This document shows positions 7,764 to 16,074 of a DNA stretch of 64,000 bases, piece after piece. The notes under the pieces were generated by a model. The model worked only from the letters and a program-made list of their open reading frames with translations. It was not told the origin of the DNA and searched no databases. Made by a program: the position numbers and the translations under genes. Within the stretch, counting starts at the first letter, position 1. Every line of letters starts with the position of its first letter. Where the stretch lies: contig CACZZZ010000011.1 in assembly GCA_902785825.1 (NCBI GenBank), positions 21,610-85,609 of the forward strand, in the 5' to 3' direction. This stretch comes from an uncultured Bacteroidia bacterium (GTDB lineage: Bacteria > Bacteroidota > Bacteroidia > Bacteroidales > UBA932).

Positions 7764-9713
7764 ATGATCATGACTATATTCAAGCTGCTCGGCTCGATCG
7801 CCCTCCTTATGTATGGAATGAAGGTGATGAGCGAGGCCCTGCAGAAGATGGCCGGCCCCGGCCTTCGCCACATCCTCGGGGCGATGACTACCAACCGTTT
7901 CACCGGAGTGCTGACTGGAATGCTCGTCTGTGTGGCCGTGCAATCCTCCGCCGCGACAACCGTCATGACCGTGTCGTTCGTCAACGCGGCCCTCCTGACG
8001 CTATCCCAAGCGATCTCAGTCATAATGGGAGCGAATATCGGCACGACTCTGTCCGCTTGGATAATGTCCGCCGGCTTCTCGTTCAATATCACGAATCTCG
8101 TGTGGCCGGTGTTCCTTGTGGCTGTGATCCTGATCAATTCAAGAAAGCATCGTTACCTCGGGGATTTCCTTTTCGGACTATCTTTCCTTTTCTTCGCGCT
8201 CGGCACCTTGAATGTGACCGGCAGGGAGATGGACCTGGCGCACAATGAAGGCGTAGTCAATTTCTTTGCGTCGTTTGACTCAGGCAGTTATCTGACGATC
8301 CTGCTCTTCCTGGTGATAGGCGGCATCCTCACGGTCATCGCCCAGTCATCTGCCGCGTTGATGGCCATAACCATGGTCCTTTGCACCTCCGGGGTCCTCA
8401 CAATCTACCAGGGCATCGCCCTTGTGATGGGTGAGAATATAGGTACGACCGTGACGGCCAATGTGGCGGCTCTCTCGGCCAACTCGCAGGCCCGCAGGGC
8501 GGCCCTTGCCCACCTTCTGTTCAATGTGTTCGGAGTCCTTTGGGTACTGTGCCTTTTCTATCCTTTCGTCAACGCGGCCTGCTCGATTGTCGGGGTTGAT
8601 CCTCATGCGGAGTCCCAGAGCGCGGCCAGGCTCTCGTTCGTGCTCGCCACCTTCCATACGATGTTCAACGTGACGAACACGGCTATCCTGATCTGGTTCA
8701 TTCCCCAGCTTGAGAAGATCGTGACATATCTGATTCCCCAGAAGACAGCCGACGAGGATTTCCGTCTCCAGTACATCCAGAGCGGTATCATGAAGACCCC
8801 GGAAATCTCTGTCCTGCAGGCCCAGAAGGAGACCAGCCTCTTCGCTGAGAGGATGAGGCAGATGTTCGCCCTTGTACGGGAACTGTATGATGAGAATGAC
8901 GAGGCGGCCTTCGAGAAAAAGACCGCCAGGATCAGGGAGATGGAGCAGATGTCCGACCGTCTCGAGAGCGAGATCGGGAGTTATCTCGCACAAGTCTCCA
9001 CTGCCCATTTGAGCGACGAGACAAAGAGGAAGATCAGGGCCATGCTCCGTACTGTGAGTGAGCTTGAGAGTATTGGCGACAGCTGCCTCAACCTCTCCCG
9101 CATGATCGAGCGGCGCCATAAGGAGAAGGAGCATTTTCTCCCCGAGCAGGAAGAGGGTATCTCGGCGATGTTCGATCTGTTGGACAAGGCTTTTGACAAT
9201 ATGGTGAAAGTGCTCGATGGTGAGGGAGATCCCGACATTTCCTGGACTGTTGAGAATGACATTGACTCGATGCGCGACAGGCTCCGTTCCCAGAACACCA
9301 TCGATGTGGATTCCGGCAAGTATTCCTTCGCGTTGGGTACAATCTTCGTTGACATCGTGAGGGAGTGTGAGAAGTGCGGCGACTATGTGATCAATGCCGT
9401 TGAGGCGAAGATGGGAAAGAGGGAGGACGCCGACAACTTCGGCGCCCTGGAAATCGACCACCAGCGCAAGACAGCGACTCTGTACGGTAATCCGATCGAC
9501 CTTTCCAAAACCGAGTTTGAACTTTTGAGCCTTCTCGTGTCGAACCCGGGAAGGGTTTTCTCAAAAGAGGAACTTCTGGAGTCCGTGTGGCCCAAGGATG
9601 AGCCCGCGGGGATAAAGGCCGTGGACAACGGTATCAAGGATATCCGCGCCAAGTTGGGCGACGTGGCTGGCCATATCACCTTGAAACCAGGTTTCGGTTA
9701 TTATTTCGAATAA
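7764..9713 (+). CDS. Na/Pi cotransporter-PhoU protein fused to an OmpR-type DNA-binding domain
   Basis: This 649-aa membrane protein has three parts. Residues 1-330 are a Na/Pi-cotransporter (PF02690-type) domain with its two inverted repeats, marked by VQSSAATT (59-66) and AQSSAALM (193-200). Residues about 355-550 are a PhoU-like helical bundle with heptad-like acidic and basic helices. Residues about 563-649 match the winged helix of OmpR/PhoB regulators: LSKTEFELLSLLV, then NPGRVFSKEELLESVWP, an RAKLGD recognition region and the closing GFGYYFE hairpin. The first two parts are the normal family; a C-terminal DNA-binding domain is not the standard architecture. The frame is open throughout. 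DUF4301 follows 20 nt later. Confidence 0.85.
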   Translation: MIMTIFKLLGSIALLMYGMKVMSEALQKMAGPGLRHILGAMTTNRFTGVLTGMLVCVAVQSSAATTVMTVSFVNAALLTLSQAISVIMGANIGTTLSAWIMSAGFSFNITNLVWPVFLVAVILINSRKHRYLGDFLFGLSFLFFALGTLNVTGREMDLAHNEGVVNFFASFDSGSYLTILLFLVIGGILTVIAQSSAALMAITMVLCTSGVLTIYQGIALVMGENIGTTVTANVAALSANSQARRAALAHLLFNVFGVLWVLCLFYPFVNAACSIVGVDPHAESQSAARLSFVLATFHTMFNVTNTAILIWFIPQLEKIVTYLIPQKTADEDFRLQYIQSGIMKTPEISVLQAQKETSLFAERMRQMFALVRELYDENDEAAFEKKTARIREMEQMSDRLESEIGSYLAQVSTAHLSDETKRKIRAMLRTVSELESIGDSCLNLSRMIERRHKEKEHFLPEQEEGISAMFDLLDKAFDNMVKVLDGEGDPDISWTVENDIDSMRDRLRSQNTIDVDSGKYSFALGTIFVDIVRECEKCGDYVINAVEAKMGKREDADNFGALEIDHQRKTATLYGNPIDLSKTEFELLSLLVSNPGRVFSKEELLESVWPKDEPAGIKAVDNGIKDIRAKLGDVAGHITLKPGFGYYFE

Positions 9714-9733
9714 ACCATTAAACCGCATAATTA

Positions 9734-11239
9734 ATGTTCACTGAAGAAGATATCGCCCAGATTGAAGGGCGGGGTGCCAGCCTGGAGACTGTCCAAGCGC
9801 AGGTCGAGCGTTTCAAGAAAGGATTTCCCTGGATGAAAATTGTCGCTCCCGCGACACCCGGCAATGGAATCAAGGTTCTATCTGAAGAAGATGCCCGGGA
9901 GTCGGTTGATTATTACCGGCGGGCCTCCTTCGAGGGTAGCTGCAAATTCGTGCCCGCATCAGGAGCCGCCTCAAGGATGTTCAAGGACATGTTTTCAGGG
10001 CTTGAGAAACTCAAGGCGGGTGAGGATCTTCCCGCTGACGCTCCGGGAGCGAAACTTGCCGCAAGGATAAAGGATTTCGCTTTCTACGACGAAGCCATAT
10101 TCGGAGAACCGGATGACAGCAGGGCGTACAGGCTCAAGGCGCTGACCAATCTTTTGGGCGACGAGGGGCTCGCATACGGCTCCAAACCCAAAGGGGTACT
10201 GAAGTTCCACCGTTATCCCTCCGAGGTCAGGACTGCGATCGCAGAGCATCTCGTCGAGGCCCAGGAGTATATGCGTATTACTGATCCGTTCACTGAGAAA
10301 GATGCCTGCAAACTTGTCATCACGATCTCCCCTGAGCATAGGGAACTTTTCGAAAAGGCTGTCTCTGAGGTGGTTCCGGAATATGAGAAGCGTTATGGAG
10401 TTCATTATGACATCACCTTCACCTATCAGGACAAAGCCACCGACACGATATCGGTCGATTTGGACGGGAATCCGTTCAGGACCTCAGAAGGTGAGCTTCT
10501 GTTCCGTCCCGCAGGGCATGGAGCCTTGATCCACAACTTGAACAAGGTTGAAGAGGAGTTGGTGTCAATAAAGAATATCGACAATGTTTCCCATGAGAAA
10601 TATCTCGGTGAGACCTCTTTCTACAAGCAGGTCCTCATGGGTGAGGCTCTCAATTTGAGGGACGAGATAGTCTTGTTCATCAGAAGGCTGAACGCCGCCC
10701 CTTCAGAAGAGATTTGCGATAAGATTGAGGATTTCCTCAGCACTGTCCTTTGTGTCAAGGTTCCCAAGATCAGCAACTTGGAAGAAAGAGTGGCATTGCT
10801 GCGTTCGAAGCTGAACCGTCCGATCCGGGTCTGCGGAATGGTACGTAACGAAGGTGAGCCTGGTGGTGGCCCGTATATCGTCGAGGGAAAAGATGGCTGC
10901 ACATCATTGCAGATCCTGGAAAGTGTCCAGATCAACAAAGATGATCCGGAAGCCCTCGCGGCTATGGCTCACGCCACCCATTTCAATCCGGTTGACATTA
11001 TCTGCCTGCTTAGGGACTGTAGGGGAAATAAGTTCGATCTCCTTTCCTATGTTGACCAGGAGGCCGGCTTCATCAGCCAGAAGAGTTATCAGGGTAGGGA
11101 ACTCAAGGCACTCGAGCTGCCCGGACTATGGAATGGTGCGATGAGCGACTGGAACACCCTTTTCGTGGAGGTTCCGATCGAGACTTTCAATCCTGTCAAA
11201 GTGGTTCTGGACCTGCTGCGTCCGGCGCACCAGGGTTAA
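9734..11239 (+). CDS. DUF4301 family protein
   Basis: The 501-aa soluble protein matches DUF4301, a Bacteroidota family of about 500 aa, by its start (FTEEDIAQIEGRG), the FVPASGAASRMFKDM segment, the PKGVLKFHRYP segment and the C-terminal MSDWNTLFVEVP. No signal peptide is present, so it is cytosolic. The family has no established reaction. The FVPASGAASRM-PKGVLKFH layout resembles sugar-nucleotidyltransferase active-site segments, but this is only an impression. It begins 20 nt after the transporter-regulator gene and probably shares its transcript, which hints at a link with phosphate or sugar-phosphate metabolism. Confidence 0.75.
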   Translation: MFTEEDIAQIEGRGASLETVQAQVERFKKGFPWMKIVAPATPGNGIKVLSEEDARESVDYYRRASFEGSCKFVPASGAASRMFKDMFSGLEKLKAGEDLPADAPGAKLAARIKDFAFYDEAIFGEPDDSRAYRLKALTNLLGDEGLAYGSKPKGVLKFHRYPSEVRTAIAEHLVEAQEYMRITDPFTEKDACKLVITISPEHRELFEKAVSEVVPEYEKRYGVHYDITFTYQDKATDTISVDLDGNPFRTSEGELLFRPAGHGALIHNLNKVEEELVSIKNIDNVSHEKYLGETSFYKQVLMGEALNLRDEIVLFIRRLNAAPSEEICDKIEDFLSTVLCVKVPKISNLEERVALLRSKLNRPIRVCGMVRNEGEPGGGPYIVEGKDGCTSLQILESVQINKDDPEALAAMAHATHFNPVDIICLLRDCRGNKFDLLSYVDQEAGFISQKSYQGRELKALELPGLWNGAMSDWNTLFVEVPIETFNPVKVVLDLLRPAHQG

Positions 11240-11244
11240 GGGGC

Positions 11245-11928
11245 TCAGAACAAGCCTTTAATAAGGAACCATAGTACCGGCACGAGGAGTGCCGGTAGAT
11301 AATTCAGTGTCTTGCAGTCTTTTATCTCGAGAATAGACAAGCCCGAGGAAATAATCAGCACACCTCCCACTATAGCAAGCTCGTTGACAAGCGTACCCTG
11401 AAGAAGGGGACTCGAGGCGGCGAGGGTCGCTATGAGGTAGAACATGCCCTGCCAGAGAAACAGGATCGGAGCCGCCAGAATAATGCCGATTCCATAAGTC
11501 GTGGCGAACACCATCGATGTCACAAGATCCAGAGTGGAGTTTGTGAAAAGGAACGTGTTGTCTCCCTGTAAAGCGCTCAGCACAGGTCCCACTATAGAGA
11601 ATGTGCCGACGCAGAATAGAAGGCATGCCGAGATCAGCCCGCTAGCGAAAGACTCGCCTCCGAATCTCGAGACCAGCCGCTTTGTCCTACCGTCGATGTC
11701 CAGGGCGGTCCCGACGACTCCGCCGATAGCGAGGCTCAGGATGCAAAGCACGGGGAACTCGCTTTTGGGCATATTCTGGACGAACGAGTTTGCGCCGAGG
11801 GCAAGGGATGCCAGTCCCATTGCGTTGAACAGCGTTTTCCGGTACTTTTCGCCGAGCCCTTTGCGGAAAAGGGTTCCGACCAAGGTGCCGGTTATTATGC
11901 AGGCTGTATTGACTATTGTTCCTATCAT
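11245..11928 (-). CDS. DUF554 integral membrane protein
   Basis: The 227-aa product has about seven hydrophobic segments and the DUF554 hallmarks: the start MIGTIVNTACIITGTLVGTL, an ALGANSF loop, FCVGTFSIVGPVLSALQGD and the final LNYLPALLVPVLW. The family (YdfK-like in Bacillus) is a putative transporter of unknown substrate. It ends 5 nt from the convergent DUF4301 stop. A TATATTGC box four nt before the ATG suggests its own, possibly leaderless, promoter although it lies behind the C69 gene on the same strand. Confidence 0.82.
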   Translation of the reverse strand: MIGTIVNTACIITGTLVGTLFRKGLGEKYRKTLFNAMGLASLALGANSFVQNMPKSEFPVLCILSLAIGGVVGTALDIDGRTKRLVSRFGGESFASGLISACLLFCVGTFSIVGPVLSALQGDNTFLFTNSTLDLVTSMVFATTYGIGIILAAPILFLWQGMFYLIATLAASSPLLQGTLVNELAIVGGVLIISSGLSILEIKDCKTLNYLPALLVPVLWFLIKGLF

Positions 11929-11932
11929 GAGA

Positions 11933-11940
11933 GCAATATA
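11933..11940 (-). promoter_or_regulatory. -7-like box TATATTGC before DUF554
   Basis: On the minus strand TATATTGC stands 4 nt before the ATG at 11928, the same spacing as at four other genes here. It departs from TAnnTTTG in the last two bases, so it is weaker evidence than the others. Confidence 0.35.
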
Positions 11941-11953
11941 GCGATTTTATCGC

Positions 11954-13576
11954 TTATTCAGGCATCCTGTACCTTTCGCCGCTGTCCCGGACCATGGCGT
12001 CGTAGAAGTCCTGGCTATATCCTCCAGGCTGGTCGTTATACTTGACTACCAACTCCTTCCAGAGCTTGTCCCAGCGGGACATCATCTTGCCGGTGTAGGC
12101 GGCGGTTTTCGAGGTCAGGAACGAGATCCTGTCCAGGGGAGTCATCCCTTCCACCATCGAGGCAACCTCATCCTGCTCTGAGGCATAGAAGTCCTCAAGT
12201 TCCTTTTGCGCTGCCCGGAGGTCTCCGATCATTGCGTTGTACCTTGGATAAATGAAATTGGAGACCATGTTGCACATCCAGTAAGCCCCATCGAGGTTGA
12301 ACACGTCGCTCTTGTTGTTCTCTGCCCTGAAAGCTACGGGAATCTCCCTCTCACAGCAATACACGGGGACGTAAGCGACCATGTCCGCGTCGTCACAGTT
12401 AAACCACATCAACCCTCCGACCTCATCCGGAAGCCATCCCCTCAGTTGGGAGATCATGGTGAATCCTGCTTGAGGGGAAGCTATTGGCCTCTCCCTGAAG
12501 TATTTCTGTCCGCCTGACTCGAAAGTTTTCGCCCTTGGCCTGATCGGCATTCCCCACGGCCCGGCACCGAGATCCTTGGTCATGTCCAGGGGAGTTCCCT
12601 CGTAATGATCACGCATGTCGCTCATAACATCCCTGACAGAGAGTTTCGAGTCGGGTTTGATCCAAAGCGGGAGATGATCGATCTGATCGAACTTGCCGTC
12701 CAGGTAGGGGAGATATTTGTCCATCTCGGCCGGGTCGGTGTGATGCCTGAAGAAACTCCAGACACGGGCGTCGCACTGCCTGACTCCGAGGAAAGAAATA
12801 GGGCAGTATGCGTCCCTAAAACTGAAATCGGCGTCCTTTCCGGAGAAAAACCCCATCTCCCGGGCGAAGGAAACGACATCGCTTGAATAGATACTCTGTC
12901 CCTCGACTTCTTGGTAGAGAGAATCCTTCCGAACTTTGGCTACTTGGGGGAACTGCCTGATCCTGCTGATGTTGGCATGTGCGCTCACGCAGTCGTCAGG
13001 GATCCTGACGGCGACCCAGACCGCTCCTTTGCGGCCTGGCCCTTTGCCGACGATCTCCATGATCCAAGCCTCTTCCGTGTCGCATACGGTGAAAGTCTCT
13101 CCCTTGTCGTTGTAGCCGTAAGTGTCCATCAACTCTCCCATGGTCCGGATCGCTTCCCTGGCTGAAGAACAGCGCTGGAGCGCTAGCTGGATGACATTGT
13201 CGTAGGCGAGGATACCCTCAGGATTGACAAGTTCCGGGCGTCCCCCGAAAGTGGTCTCGACGATGCAGAGCTGTTTCTCGTTGATGTAGCCGATGACGTT
13301 GTAGGTGTATTCCACCTGATCCACATATCCCTTTATCTCAGCCGGGTGCCAGAAAGAACGAATGGGAATTCTCTCACCGGCGGCGTGCCTTCCGGCGGGG
13401 GAGTGGGTGAGCCATCCGGAGTAGCCGAAGGTGTCGCAATTGTAAGTGCATATCACAGATCCGTCCGCAGAGGCGGCTTTCCCTACTATAATGTTCGTGC
13501 AAGCCTCTCCCTTTGGGGTGAAGACAAGGGCAAGAACCAATGTCAGGATGACTTTGGATAAAGGGAAATGATTCAT
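11954..13576 (-). CDS. C69-family dipeptidase (PepD-like), secreted
   Basis: The 540-aa protein starts at the ATG at 13576, where the signal peptide begins; the 25 in-frame codons upstream overlap the DUF3737 gene and are not signal-like. Residues 1-25 are the signal, and cleavage would expose Cys26 in ACTNIIVGKAASADGS as the N-terminal nucleophile expected for this Ntn-hydrolase family. Further family segments are the GYINEKQLCIVETTFGGRPEL stretch (about 113-133) and WVAVRIPDDCVSAHANISRI (about 208-227). It likely cleaves dipeptides in the periplasm. It lies 10 nt after the DUF3737 stop. Confidence 0.88.
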   Translation of the reverse strand: MNHFPLSKVILTLVLALVFTPKGEACTNIIVGKAASADGSVICTYNCDTFGYSGWLTHSPAGRHAAGERIPIRSFWHPAEIKGYVDQVEYTYNVIGYINEKQLCIVETTFGGRPELVNPEGILAYDNVIQLALQRCSSAREAIRTMGELMDTYGYNDKGETFTVCDTEEAWIMEIVGKGPGRKGAVWVAVRIPDDCVSAHANISRIRQFPQVAKVRKDSLYQEVEGQSIYSSDVVSFAREMGFFSGKDADFSFRDAYCPISFLGVRQCDARVWSFFRHHTDPAEMDKYLPYLDGKFDQIDHLPLWIKPDSKLSVRDVMSDMRDHYEGTPLDMTKDLGAGPWGMPIRPRAKTFESGGQKYFRERPIASPQAGFTMISQLRGWLPDEVGGLMWFNCDDADMVAYVPVYCCEREIPVAFRAENNKSDVFNLDGAYWMCNMVSNFIYPRYNAMIGDLRAAQKELEDFYASEQDEVASMVEGMTPLDRISFLTSKTAAYTGKMMSRWDKLWKELVVKYNDQPGGYSQDFYDAMVRDSGERYRMPE

Positions 13577-13586
13577 ATTCAGGGGC

Positions 13587-14432
13587 TTATTTATCGCTTG
13601 TGATCTGGCAGTCGCCGGGGGCCTTAATGTTCTCGTCGATGATGATCTCACCTACGCTGCCGACATGGATATGTCCCGAACGGGGATTCTTTATGGAGAC
13701 GACATGTCCCTTGACGGTCGCCTCGACGTCGGAATATTCAAAGGCCAGATCGCAATCCGACCCGAAAGTGCAGTCTTCCATGACAAGACCCTCGCAGTAG
13801 CAAAGCGGCTGGGTCTCAGTGATGTGGCAACGTACAAGCTTGAGGTTCTTGGAATACCAGGCGAGATACTCACCGTTGATGACTGAGTCATAGACTTCCA
13901 CATTCTCAGCCTCCCAGAAGGAATCCTTGGAGTTCAGAACGCAGTTCTTGATCACGACATTCTTGGCATATTGGAAACCGTAGTTGCCCTGGAGCTTGAC
14001 ATTCTCAAGGACGATGTTCTCGCAGTGCATAAAGACGTAGTCCGCCCTTTCGATCTGGCAGTCTTTCACATCGATGTCTGAGCAATCCCAGAAAGTCTCG
14101 CTGCCTCCGGGGATCCAGCAGTCGCGCATCTTTATCCCGGTCATCCTGCGGAATGTCTTGGGGGCGTCGATGATGGTGTTGTAAAGCTCCCCGCCTCTGG
14201 AATACCACAGGCCGGAGCGCGCTCCCACCGTCAGGATGCTGTCCTTGACCACGAAACCGTCGCACTCCCAGAGGGGATACTTGCCCTCGAAACGGCATTT
14301 GACGGCTGTGATGTTGGCGGTCTCTTTCAATCCTGACTCACCGGGACGGATCACGACATCTTCAAGATAAAGGTCTTTTTTGCGGTAGAGCGGCCTCTCG
14401 CCGCCGAATTCTTTTCCGATGATTTTTTCCAT
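13587..14432 (-). CDS. DUF3737 right-handed beta-helix protein
   Basis: The 281-aa protein consists of short repeats of about 20 residues with alternating charged and aliphatic positions and many Cys/Asn (CRFEGKYPLWEC, CWIPGGSETFWDC, CQIERADYVFMHC, CHITETQPLCYC), the pattern of a parallel beta-helix, and matches DUF3737 in length and in its opening GKEFGGERPLYRKKDL. No signal peptide is present. The family is widespread in gut bacteria and has no known activity. It is 15 nt after the MATE gene and 10 nt before the dipeptidase gene in the same run. Confidence 0.8.
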   Translation of the reverse strand: MEKIIGKEFGGERPLYRKKDLYLEDVVIRPGESGLKETANITAVKCRFEGKYPLWECDGFVVKDSILTVGARSGLWYSRGGELYNTIIDAPKTFRRMTGIKMRDCWIPGGSETFWDCSDIDVKDCQIERADYVFMHCENIVLENVKLQGNYGFQYAKNVVIKNCVLNSKDSFWEAENVEVYDSVINGEYLAWYSKNLKLVRCHITETQPLCYCEGLVMEDCTFGSDCDLAFEYSDVEATVKGHVVSIKNPRSGHIHVGSVGEIIIDENIKAPGDCQITSDK

Positions 14433-14447
14433 TATTTGTTCGTAGTA

Positions 14448-15860
14448 TTATACTTCAGCGTATTCCAATTCCTCGTTCTTTTTACCGGTGACGTTGTGCT
14501 TCATCCATTTGTCGCCTTTCATTCTCCACAGGAAGAGAATTCCCCTGACATTCAGCTCGGCGCACATGGCTATCCAATAGCCCTGAAGCCCCATTTTCGG
14601 GGTCAGGATGGCAGCCAGACCGATCCTGACAAGCCACATGCTGCAGAAGTTCATCAGACTTGGCATCAAAGTGTCCCCAGCTCCTACGCAACAACCATAC
14701 CCAACTATCGAGATCGCGTACATCGTCTCCGCAAATGCCTCAATTCTCAGCACTTTCGCTCCAAGTTCCACAACGTCCGGATCCACACTCAGCAGGGCCA
14801 TCAACTGAGGGGCGAAAATGAACATTAGCACAGCCAGTAGGGTCTGGATCAAGGCTCCCATGGAAATGGTGATTCTGGAGAATCTCTTGGCGATCTCCTT
14901 TCGTCCCGCTCCGAGGCTTTGGCCTATCAAGGTTGTCGATGCTTCCTCAATCCCGTAGGAGGGCATGTAGCAGAAGCTTTCCGCGGTGATGGCGAAAGCG
15001 TTCGCGGCGATGGCGATCGCGCCAAGCGGGGCGACTATAATCGTGCTCATCACGTATGCTCCTCTCATTATCACATTCTGAAGCCACATCGGGGCTGTGA
15101 TTCCCCAGGCGTTGTTGATGGTGTTTCTCCTTGGCCTGAACGATCCTTTCTCTCCCTTGATATTCAATTCCTTCGAACGGGTCAGGACATACCACACCGA
15201 GAACGCTGATGTGACCAGTTCCGAGAGCCCGGTGCCCAGCGCCGCGCCGGTCACTCCCATCTCGCAGATGAAAATGAATATGTAGTTGAATATCACGTCA
15301 AGAACGCACATCCCGATGTACATGATGCTCGGGACTTTCATGTTGCCGCTGGCCTGGAGCATCGCGCTCGCCGCCCATCCTACAGCTCCGACGGGAATGA
15401 ATGCTGAATATATAAGGAAATATTTGGATGCGTCAGAGATTATCTCCGGCCCTCCGCCGAGCCATCCAGGAAGCCTCCCGCTGAGGGCAACCCCTATAGC
15501 GCCGAGGAATAAACTAAGCAGCAGAACTGACGTCAGTCCTTCCCTGAGAACTTGCCTCGCGGCTTTGAAGTCCTTTGCTCCGCACAGATGAGCTACCTGG
15601 ACCGAGAAGCCGGAACAGGCTCCGGCGGTGAAACCTCCGAGAATCCAAGTGCTGGTTGAGATAAGTCCTATGGATGCTGATGGATTGGCTCCCAGGCGGC
15701 CTACCATGCCGGTGTCGATGTACTGCATCAGCATGGAGGAGGTCTGGGCGAGGATTGCGGGGAGGCTCAGCATCAAGGCTAACTGGACTTGCTGGCCAAG
15801 CGTCATCCGCCTGCCGTCCCGGATCATCCCGAGTAACTCGTCTTTCAATCCTTTAGCCAT
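14448..15860 (-). CDS. MATE-family multidrug/organic-cation efflux protein
   Basis: This product of about 470 aa has twelve hydrophobic segments in two similar halves, with the MATE-type PAILAQTSSMLMQYIDTGMV segment in the first helix region and the GIEEASTTLIGQSLGAGR loop in the second half. MATE proteins use H+ or Na+ gradients to export drugs and metabolites. The ATG at 15860 is chosen because the frame upstream runs into the promoter; a TATATTCG box sits 16 nt ahead. It heads the run MATE-DUF3737-C69 and is divergent from the SusC gene. Confidence 0.88.
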   Translation of the reverse strand: MAKGLKDELLGMIRDGRRMTLGQQVQLALMLSLPAILAQTSSMLMQYIDTGMVGRLGANPSASIGLISTSTWILGGFTAGACSGFSVQVAHLCGAKDFKAARQVLREGLTSVLLLSLFLGAIGVALSGRLPGWLGGGPEIISDASKYFLIYSAFIPVGAVGWAASAMLQASGNMKVPSIMYIGMCVLDVIFNYIFIFICEMGVTGAALGTGLSELVTSAFSVWYVLTRSKELNIKGEKGSFRPRRNTINNAWGITAPMWLQNVIMRGAYVMSTIIVAPLGAIAIAANAFAITAESFCYMPSYGIEEASTTLIGQSLGAGRKEIAKRFSRITISMGALIQTLLAVLMFIFAPQLMALLSVDPDVVELGAKVLRIEAFAETMYAISIVGYGCCVGAGDTLMPSLMNFCSMWLVRIGLAAILTPKMGLQGYWIAMCAELNVRGILFLWRMKGDKWMKHNVTGKKNEELEYAEV

Positions 15861-15876
15861 ACTGATTTTAAACACG

Positions 15877-15884
15877 CGAATATA
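15877..15884 (-). promoter_or_regulatory. -7 box TATATTCG of the MATE operon
   Basis: On the minus strand TATATTCG matches TAnnTT(T/C)G and lies 16 nt before the MATE ATG at 15860. Confidence 0.5.
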
Positions 15885-15976
15885 GGGAAAAACTTCTTTA
15901 GTTAGCCCTGGGGGCAAATCACGCAGCTAAAAGTTAATTTTACGCAAGAAAATGTGGTTTTTAAGAAATATTATTC

Positions 15977-15984
15977 TAAATTTG
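15977..15984 (+). promoter_or_regulatory. -7 box TAAATTTG of the SusC/SusD operon
   Basis: TAAATTTG is an exact TAnnTTTG match 90 nt before the SusC ATG, giving an AT-rich 5' leader of about 85 nt. A GTGGTTTT stretch about 20 nt upstream could be the -33 element. No hairpin or riboswitch is obvious in the leader. Confidence 0.5.
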
Positions 15985-16074
15985 TTTCATACATGGTTTA
16001 TGGATTGACACTAATTGAACGAAAACGATTTATTTTTTTAATAATAAAATCTGTTCTTTTTTAAAGTTAATGCT

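Noticed and set aside
8346..9461. Long open frame antisense to the NptA-like gene (371 codons)
   Set aside because: It lies wholly inside a gene with clear domains on the other strand; the high G+C at third positions keeps the antisense frame open. The translation has no family features.
15980..16074. Riboswitch in the SusC leader
   Set aside because: The leader is AT-rich and shows no conserved hairpin set or known riboswitch core.
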